The translations under genes were made by a program, and so were the position numbers. The notes under the pieces were generated by a model. The model was not told the origin of the DNA and did no database searches. It saw only the letters and a program-made list of their open reading frames with translations. A DNA stretch of 6,416 nucleotides. Source: WHTB01 sp050699035. Its GTDB lineage: Bacteria > Actinomycetota > Actinomycetes > Propionibacteriales > Nocardioidaceae. Below are positions 1-6,416 of this stretch, in pieces (within the stretch, counting starts at the first letter, position 1; every line of letters starts with the position of its first letter). The stretch spans positions 1 to 6,416 of the forward strand of contig JBOHDE010000223.1 of assembly GCA_050699035.1 (NCBI GenBank). Direction: 5' to 3'.

Positions 1-89
1 AGGCAGCCGCCACGGCGGTCATGAGCGCACACCTGGCCCGCACCGCCGAGCGGCTCGAGACCGCCGCCGAGGTCAGCCAGGGCCGGTAG
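1..89 (+). CDS. C-terminal end of a probable FadR/GntR-family regulator (5' truncated by window)
   Basis: The frame starting at base 3 is open from the window edge to a TAG at 87-89 and gives 28 residues ending in HLARTAERLETAAEVSQGR. Third positions are G or C in 26 of 28 codons, which is strong evidence of real coding. An alanine-rich helix with a pattern like A-x-x-x-M-x-x-H-L-x-R-x-A-x-R-L resembles the last helix of FCD-type ligand-binding domains in FadR-subfamily GntR regulators, which normally bind a small carboxylate and control nearby metabolic genes. That family call rests on one helix and is tentative; the coding call is firmer. The gene converges with the acetyltransferase gene, leaving 7 bases between stops. 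Confidence 0.5.
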   Translation, partial: AAATAVMSAHLARTAERLETAAEVSQGR

Positions 90-96
90 ACGCGAC

Positions 97-552
97 CTAG
101 TCCGGGCGCCAGACGTAGTGGATGTCGGGTGCCTGCTCGTCGTTGTCGGCGCCGTCGGTCCGTTCGACCTCGACCAGCCCATGCCGCCGGTAGAACCGCT
201 GCGCACCTTCGTTGCTGACGAAGGTCCAGAGCCCGAACCCGGCCGGACGCAGCCGCTTGGCCAGCTCCAGCAGCGCGGTACCCACACCTTCGCTGCATCG
301 CTGCGGCACTACGTAGAGCTGGTCGAGCCACTCCTCGTCGAGTGCCAGGATCGCGATCGCGGTCGCGCCGGCCTCGGCCACCCACACCTCGCGCGTCGGC
401 AGCAAGACGTCGCGCACCCAGCGTCGTACGTCGGAGTCCGAGTGGGCAGCGGGCGGGAGGGATCCGGCGTTGCCGTGCCAGGCCGCCAGCCAGACCCCGG
501 CCACGGCGTCCGCGTCGTCGGCCGACGCGCGCCGCAACGACCAGGCGATCAC
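97..552 (-). CDS. GNAT-family N-acetyltransferase
   Basis: Predicted 151-residue GCN5-related acetyltransferase that would move an acetyl group from acetyl-CoA to an unidentified amine. Beta strands 4 and 5 and motif A are recognisable: L76-D-Q-L-Y-V-V-P83, then an acetyl-CoA pyrophosphate loop ending E88-G-V-G91, followed by helix residues TALLELAKRL. The C-terminal motif B region reads N114-EGAQRFYRRHGLVEVER, the usual 'N..A..FY...GF' pattern. The canonical Arg/Gln three residues before the first loop Gly is Cys86 here, with Arg at 85. I chose GTG at 552-550 because it forms a GTGA overlap with the stop of the upstream rluD-like gene and has GAGG a few bases upstream. An ATG at 621 would add 23 arginine-rich residues inside rluD and is unlikely. 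It is last in the operon; its substrate, and any link to lipoprotein or rRNA processing, are unknown. Confidence 0.85.
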   Translation of the reverse strand: MIAWSLRRASADDADAVAGVWLAAWHGNAGSLPPAAHSDSDVRRWVRDVLLPTREVWVAEAGATAIAILALDEEWLDQLYVVPQRCSEGVGTALLELAKRLRPAGFGLWTFVSNEGAQRFYRRHGLVEVERTDGADNDEQAPDIHYVWRPD

Positions 553-1478
553 AGCGCCTCGCGCACGACCTCGAGCGCGTGGGCGAGGTCGTCCGGGTAT
601 GTCGACTCGAACGCCACCCACTCACCGGTCCCCGGGTGCTCGAACTCCAGCCGCATCGCATGCAGCCACTGTCGACTCAGCCCGGTGTGCTCGGCGAGGA
701 CCGGGTCGGCGCCGTACATGAGGTCGCCGACACACGGGTGCTTGACGGCACTCATGTGCACCCGAATCTGGTGCGTGCGGCCGGTCTCGAGGTTGACCTC
801 GAGCAGGCTCGCGAAGCGGTGCGCCTCCAACGTCTCGTAGTGCGTGACGCTGTCCTTGCCGTCGGCGACGATGGTGAACTTGTAGTCGTGCTTGGGATGC
901 CGCCCGATCGGTGCGTCGATGGTGCCGCGCAACGGGTCGGGGTGACCCTGCACCAGCGCGTGGTAGATCTTGCGCACCGTGCGCTCCTTGAAGGCACGTT
1001 TCAAGGAGGAGTACGACGCCTCCGACTTGGCCACCACCATCAGACCGCTGGTGCCGACGTCGAGCCGGTGCACGACGCCCTGCCGCTCCGCGGCGCCCGA
1101 AGTGGCGACCGCGAAACCGGCCCCGGCCAGATGACCGATCACGGTCGGCCCGGTCCAGCCGGGGCTGGGATGCGCCGCCACGCCGACCGGCTTGTCGACC
1201 ACGACCAGCTGGTCGTCGTCGTGGACGATGCCGATGCCCTCCACCGTCTCGGGCACGACCCGGACCGGCTCGGCGACGGACGGGATCTGCACCTCGAGCC
1301 AGGCGCCGGCAGACACCCGGTCCGACTTCATCGGCGCCGCCCCGTCGATGCTGACCAGTCCGCCGCGGACGAGATCAGCCGCCTTGGTGCGCGACAACCC
1401 GAACATCCGCGCGAGCGCCGAGTCCACGCGCTCACCGGCCAACCCGTCAGGCACGGGCAGGGCGCGGAGGTCGGTCAC
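549..1478 (-). CDS. rluD: RluD/RluA-family large-subunit pseudouridine synthase
   Basis: Predicted 309-residue pseudouridine synthase that isomerises uridine in structured RNA. RluD-type enzymes act on helix 69 of 23S rRNA; that exact target is inferred here. An N-terminal S4 RNA-binding domain covers about residues 16-62 (GERVDSALARMFGLSRTKAA onward). The catalytic domain follows, with the strand motif D95-KPVGVAAHP, the active-site loop H137-RLDVGTSG containing catalytic Asp140, and the conserved E231-TGRTHQIRVH segment. A C-terminal L272-HAMRLEFEHPG strand matches the family. Length fits the family (E. coli RluD is slightly longer). The start is GTG at 1478-1476: it overlaps the lspA TGA in a GTGA junction and has a GAGGG Shine-Dalgarno 7 bases upstream. 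The 3' end overlaps the GNAT start the same way. All key residues are present. The family is certain; the rluD symbol, rather than another RluA-type paralogue, is likely. Confidence 0.93.
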   Translation of the reverse strand: MTDLRALPVPDGLAGERVDSALARMFGLSRTKAADLVRGGLVSIDGAAPMKSDRVSAGAWLEVQIPSVAEPVRVVPETVEGIGIVHDDDQLVVVDKPVGVAAHPSPGWTGPTVIGHLAGAGFAVATSGAAERQGVVHRLDVGTSGLMVVAKSEASYSSLKRAFKERTVRKIYHALVQGHPDPLRGTIDAPIGRHPKHDYKFTIVADGKDSVTHYETLEAHRFASLLEVNLETGRTHQIRVHMSAVKHPCVGDLMYGADPVLAEHTGLSRQWLHAMRLEFEHPGTGEWVAFESTYPDDLAHALEVVREAL

Positions 1479-2029
1479 GGGTGGGCCCTCGAGCCGTCGA
1501 GCCGGATGCCACGCATGCTCTGCAGCACGATCAGGACGGCCGCGGTGACGATCGCGCAGTCGGCGACGTTGAAGACCGGCCAGTTGGGCAGCTCGAGGAA
1601 GTCGACGACATGACCGCGCAGCGGCCCGGGATCGCGCAGCAGCCGGTCGGTCAGGTTGCCGACGGCGCCGCCGAGCAGCAGGCCGAGCGACAGCGCCCAC
1701 AGCCGGCTGCCGATCCGGCGGGAGAGCCACACGACAGCGCATGCCACGGTGAGCTGGACCAGGCTGAGCAGCACGGTGTAGTTGGTGCCGAGACTGAAGG
1801 CCGCACCCGGGTTGCCGGTCAGGCGCAGCTGCAGGATGCCGTCGACGACGTCGACCGGACCCCGGCCGGTCAGCAGCTCGACCGCGACGACCTTGCTGAC
1901 CACGTCGAGCAGGTACGCGGTGACGGCGACGGTCACGAACAGCCGGATGTGGCGCTGGGCCGACATCCGGCTTTCGGGGGAGCTGGTGTCGTCGCTCTCG
2001 TTCAGCGACGTTCCTCGCGCTGCTTGCAT
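1475..2029 (-). CDS. lspA: Lipoprotein signal peptidase (signal peptidase II)
   Basis: Integral membrane aspartic protease that removes signal peptides from prolipoproteins after diacylglyceryl transfer to the lipobox cysteine. Counting from ATG 2029 (184 residues), four hydrophobic segments lie at about 28-48, 84-103, 109-126 and 157-173. Signature residues are present: L41-D-x-x-S-K46 in helix 1, T71-GNPGAAFSL, catalytic Asp128 in G-N-L-T-D-R, V142-DF, and catalytic Asp157 in F-N-V-A-D. The start is uncertain. ATG 1966 gives a classic 163-residue protein. However, the 12 codons between the upstream stop and 1966 have G or C at third position in 11 cases, so coding probably begins earlier, at ATG 2029 or GTG 2038, inside the dksA-like gene. 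No clear Shine-Dalgarno precedes any candidate, consistent with translational coupling. The extra N-terminus (NESDDTSSPES) is hydrophilic and cytoplasmic. Confidence 0.93.
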   Translation of the reverse strand: MQAARGTSLNESDDTSSPESRMSAQRHIRLFVTVAVTAYLLDVVSKVVAVELLTGRGPVDVVDGILQLRLTGNPGAAFSLGTNYTVLLSLVQLTVACAVVWLSRRIGSRLWALSLGLLLGGAVGNLTDRLLRDPGPLRGHVVDFLELPNWPVFNVADCAIVTAAVLIVLQSMRGIRLDGSRAHP

Positions 2030-2709
2030 GTCACGCACAGTGTCGCACGCGGGAATGCCATCAGGCGAAGCTTGCCGATCGGGTTGCCGCAGCTCTCACA
2101 GATGCCGTACGTGCCGTTCTCGATCCGCTCCAGGGCGTGCTCGATCTGGGTCAACAGCTCGCGGGAGTGGTTGGCCAGCGACATCTCGTGGTCACGCTCG
2201 AAGGTCGTGGAGCCGACGTCGGCCTGGTCGTGTCCCGCGCCCTCTCCCCCGTCGCGGAAGAGGTCGGCGATCTCGACCTCGGCCGCGCTGATCTCCGAGC
2301 GCAGCCGGTCGGCCTCGCCCTGCAGCGCTCCGCTGACCTCGCGCAGCTCCTTGGCGGTCCAGGGCTTCTCGTCTGCGCGTACGGCCAGCCGGCGGCTGCT
2401 CGCCCGGGTCACCTGCTTCTTGGGACTGGCCTTCTTGGCGGCCGCCTTCTTGACCGGCGTGGCCTTCTTCGCGGCCGCCTTCTTGACCGGCGCCGCCTTC
2501 TTCGCGGCTGCCTTCTTGACCGGCGTGGCCTTCTTCGCGGCTGCCTTCTTGGCCGGCGCCGCCTTCTTGACCGGGGTCTTCTTGGCCGGTGTCGCCTTCT
2601 TGGCTGCTGCCTTCCGCGCCGGCGCTCGGGTGGCAGGGGTCTTCTTCGCGGCTGCCTTGGCAGCCACCTTCTTGGTGGACGTCGCCTTCTTGGCGGGCGC
2701 CTTGGCCAT
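2002..2709 (-). CDS. TraR/DksA-family zinc-finger protein with histone H1-like lysine-rich N-terminus
   Basis: A 235-residue two-part protein. Residues 1-100 are almost entirely Lys, Ala, Pro and Thr, built from AKKA/PVKK units like the tails of histone H1 and bacterial Hc1-type proteins, and expected to bind DNA non-specifically. Residues about 115-235 are a DksA-like module: a coiled-coil hairpin with an acidic tip (D161-Q-A-D164), a second helix (TTFERDHEMSLANHSRELL) and a C4 zinc finger (C204-x2-C207, C225-x2-C228). DksA proteins enter the RNA polymerase secondary channel and modulate initiation; the third tip residue is Gly166 rather than the Ala of E. coli DksA. Streptomyces DdbA has, from memory, the same architecture and has been described as a bifunctional histone-like protein. 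ATG 2709 has AAGGGG 8 bases upstream; an earlier in-frame ATG at 2820 lies upstream of the promoter and is rejected. First gene of the operon. Confidence 0.9.
   Translation of the reverse strand: MAKAPAKKATSTKKVAAKAAAKKTPATRAPARKAAAKKATPAKKTPVKKAAPAKKAAAKKATPVKKAAAKKAAPVKKAAAKKATPVKKAAAKKASPKKQVTRASSRRLAVRADEKPWTAKELREVSGALQGEADRLRSEISAAEVEIADLFRDGGEGAGHDQADVGSTTFERDHEMSLANHSRELLTQIEHALERIENGTYGICESCGNPIGKLRLMAFPRATLCVTCKQREERR
2447..2545 (-). repeat. Three tandem 33-bp units in the lysine-rich coding region
   Basis: Units at 2447-2479, 2480-2512 and 2513-2545 are nearly identical: the first and third differ at one base, and the second differs from the third at two. A degenerate fourth unit begins at 2546. 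Each encodes an 11-residue motif, KKAAAKKATPV or close variants, at about residues 54-96 of the DksA-like protein. Diverged AKK/PAKK units flank the block. The in-frame 33-base period means gain or loss of a unit would leave the zinc-finger module intact. Confidence 0.9.
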
Positions 2710-2767
2710 GAGGTGGACCCCTTCACTGGGCGTGTGCGGCATGCTCGACGCCACACATGGTGCCGCG

Positions 2768-2796
2768 AGGATAGGCCGCGTCTGCGCCTGCTTCAA
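2768..2796 (-). promoter_or_regulatory. Predicted housekeeping-sigma promoter for the dksA-like/lspA/rluD/GNAT operon
   Basis: Read on the minus strand, TTGAAG (2796-2791) and TATCCT (2773-2768) are separated by exactly 17 bases, a good match to -35 and -10 hexamers of primary-sigma promoters. Transcription would begin near 2761, giving a leader of about 50 bases before ATG 2709. It is the best such pair I see in the intergenic region, and it points the right way for the four-gene operon. Start site not measured. Confidence 0.65.
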
Positions 2797-2815
2797 CCGT
2801 CCACGCTGAACTTTT

Positions 2816-2829
2816 CGCACATCTGTGCG
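2816..2829. promoter_or_regulatory. Perfect 14-bp dyad upstream of the operon promoter
   Basis: CGCACA-TC-TGTGCG is a perfect inverted repeat with a 2-base spacer, lying 20 bases upstream of the predicted minus-strand -35. It could be an operator or activator site. It loosely resembles an actinobacterial LexA box (CGAAC-N4-GTTCG) but differs at one position in each half, so I do not call it that. It has no following T-tract on the plus strand and an A-run on the minus strand, so it is not a terminator. Confidence 0.3.
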
Positions 2830-2938
2830 GGTCGCCGTCAGGACCTCAGCAGGGTCGCCGGCCGGGCTTCGAGCCAGGCCCGCTCACTGCGCGGACCCGT
2901 ACCCACGAATCCAGTGTGGCCGGCGGTGCCGCGTCCCC

Positions 2939-2944
2939 TAGACT
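2939..2944 (+). promoter_or_regulatory. Probable -10 element of the ileS promoter
   Basis: TAGACT fits the TAnnnT pattern and sits so that transcription would start near 2951, just before the first paired bases of T-box Stem I. No good TTG-type -35 is visible 16-18 bases upstream. The call therefore rests on the -10 and its placement relative to the leader. Confidence 0.5.
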
Positions 2945-2954
2945 GTGGCCCGCC

Positions 2955-3162
2955 GCACAGCATCGATGGGGCCATCACCCCGGAGCCGCCGGAAGAACAG
3001 ACCTGAGGTCCCACTAGAACCGGCCGCGGCGCACCTCGAGAGGGCCGCCGGCAGCCTGGGCGGCCAAGGAGGGTGGTACCGCGGGACGCGACACCGGTCG
3101 CGGCTCGTCCCTCCGGCAGAACGCAGCGCAGTTCGAGCGCTCGCTGACGGAGGACCGCAACG
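2955..3162 (+). ncRNA. Translational T-box riboswitch (ultrashort Stem I, isoleucine specifier) controlling ileS
   Basis: Leader RNA that senses uncharged tRNA-Ile and opens the ileS ribosome-binding site. Stem I is GGGG (2968-2971) paired with CCCC (2978-2981) around a CCATCA loop, which places ATC, an Ile codon, at 2974-2976. A short lower GC pair (2960-2961 with 2985-2986) and an internal-loop motif (ATCGAT/GGA) match actinobacterial ileS leaders as I remember them. Next come GGAAGAAC (2991-2998), a GACC/GGTC hairpin (3000-3010) and AGAACCGG, consistent with the Stem II and IIA/B region. Stem III is GGCCGCC/GGCGGCC (3043-3049 with 3059-3065). The T-box TGGTACC (3074-3080) carries TGGT to pair with the tRNA ACCA end. 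GGAGGG (3068-3073) pairs with CCCTCC (3109-3114) as antisequestrator. Alternatively CCTCCG (3110-3115) pairs with CGGAGG (3148-3153), covering the Shine-Dalgarno. Confidence 0.95.
3149..3154 (+). promoter_or_regulatory. ileS Shine-Dalgarno, the switched element of the T-box
   Basis: GGAGGA lies 8 bases before ATG 3163 and is a near-ideal ribosome-binding site. It is complementary to CCTCCG in the 3' arm of the T-box antisequestrator, with extra pairs G3107-C3155 and T3108-A3154 around a bulged C3109. It would be blocked when tRNA-Ile is charged and free when uncharged tRNA-Ile stabilises the alternative helix. Confidence 0.85.
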
Positions 3163-6291
<3,129 letters not shown>

Positions 6292-6306
6292 GTCGCAGGT
6301 CCGCCC

Positions 6307-6358
6307 AGTCGCGTGTCACCGTCCGGGCCTCACGGGACGGTGGCGATGACACGCGACT
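6307..6358. repeat. Long imperfect inverted repeat downstream of ileS
   Basis: AGTCGCGTGTCA (6307-6318) pairs perfectly over 12 bp with TGACACGCGACT (6347-6358). Inside it, CCGTCC (6319-6324) pairs with GGACGG (6335-6340) around a 10-base loop, leaving a 6-base bulge (TGGCGA, 6341-6346) on the 3' side. It begins 15 bases after the ileS stop. It has no T-tract. It may be part of a termination or RNA-stabilising region, or a dispersed intergenic repeat; I cannot tell from one copy. Confidence 0.7.
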
Positions 6359-6375
6359 CTCGGCAGTGAAACGGC

Positions 6376-6412
6376 ACGAGAGCCGCTCCCTGGTGCGGGG
6401 AGCGGCTCTCGT
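6376..6412 (+). terminator. Probable ileS transcription terminator hairpin
   Basis: ACGAGAGCCGCTCCC (6376-6390) and GGGAGCGGCTCTCGT (6398-6412) form a perfect 15-bp GC-rich stem with a 7-base loop (TGGTGCG), about 85 bases after the ileS stop. No U-run is visible in the four bases before the window ends, which is common for actinobacterial hairpin terminators. The symmetric stem could act on both strands, serving a convergent gene beyond the window. Confidence 0.8.
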
Positions 6413-6416
6413 CGTA

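Larger units (their letters stand above)
2710..3162. other. Divergent intergenic region between the dksA-like gene and ileS
   Basis: This 453-base gap separates the divergent start codons. It contains the minus-strand operon promoter (2796-2768), a 14-bp dyad (2816-2829), a probable ileS -10 element (2939-2944) and the ileS T-box leader (about 2955-3162). I see no gene or recognisable site in the stretch 2830-2935. The open frames crossing the gap run through the structured leader and show no family resemblance. Confidence 0.85.

Noticed and set aside
118..1613. Long plus-strand open frames (118-840 and 342-1613) opposite the GNAT and rluD genes
   Set aside because: They are Arg/Pro/Ala-rich antisense shadows typical of high-GC DNA. 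The minus strand encodes clear GNAT and pseudouridine synthase motifs over the same bases.
549..1742. Extended rluD start at ATG 1742 (397 residues)
   Set aside because: The extra 88 residues are Arg/Ala-rich and lie within the lspA coding region. GTG 1478 has a Shine-Dalgarno and a GTGA junction, and gives the family length.
2447..2545. Regularly spaced 33-bp repeats considered as a CRISPR array
   Set aside because: Units abut with no spacers, keep the reading frame and encode KKAAAKKATPV repeats, so they are coding tandem repeats.
2815..2830. LexA/SOS box upstream of the dksA-like operon
   Set aside because: Both half-sites have a mismatch at a conserved position (CGCAC/GTGCG instead of CGAAC/GTTCG), so only a generic dyad is reported.
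1481..3006. Plus-strand open frames (1481-2809 and 2137-3006) with hydrophobic or Leu/Arg repeats, resembling a membrane or repeat protein
   Set aside because: The repeats are the reverse complement of the lysine-rich AKKA coding repeats. There is no start signal or family motif, and the minus strand carries LspA and the zinc finger.

Overview
The window is GC-rich chromosomal DNA with strong G/C bias at third codon positions. It also holds an actinobacterial-type ileS T-box and an actinobacterial DksA-like protein with a histone H1-like tail. I infer a high-GC actinobacterium, possibly near Nocardioides, Kribbella or Streptomyces; genus cannot be fixed from sequence alone. The gene order ileS / dksA-like / lspA / rluD-like / GNAT is, from memory, also seen in Streptomyces, so this looks like core chromosome rather than an accessory island.

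Layout. Positions 1-89 hold the 3' end of a plus-strand gene, probably a FadR/GntR-type regulator. It converges on a minus-strand operon with only 7 bases between the two stop codons. Read in its own direction, the operon starts at a promoter near 2796-2768. It encodes a lysine-rich TraR/DksA-family protein (2709-2002), lipoprotein signal peptidase LspA (about 2029-1475), an RluD-family pseudouridine synthase (1478-549) and a GNAT acetyltransferase (552-97). The last two junctions are 4-base GTGA stop/start overlaps, and lspA probably starts inside the end of the dksA-like gene, so translation is likely coupled throughout.

The 453-base gap at 2710-3162 carries divergent promoters, a small dyad, and a complete ultrashort-Stem-I T-box riboswitch (about 2955-3162). 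The T-box has an isoleucine specifier (ATC) and visible, mutually exclusive antisequestrator and sequestrator helices that would hide or expose the ileS ribosome-binding site. It controls ileS (3163-6291), a 1042-residue type-2 isoleucyl-tRNA synthetase. Two strong hairpins follow ileS; the second is probably its terminator.

The most interesting points are these. First, the class I HIGH signature of IleRS reads G-T-H-H, the swapped GXHH form linked to extreme mupirocin resistance. Second, the T-box switch can be traced base by base. Third, one protein joins an H1-like tail to a DksA-type zinc-finger module. I found no mobile element, CRISPR array, tRNA or rRNA, and no convincing undescribed multi-gene system.
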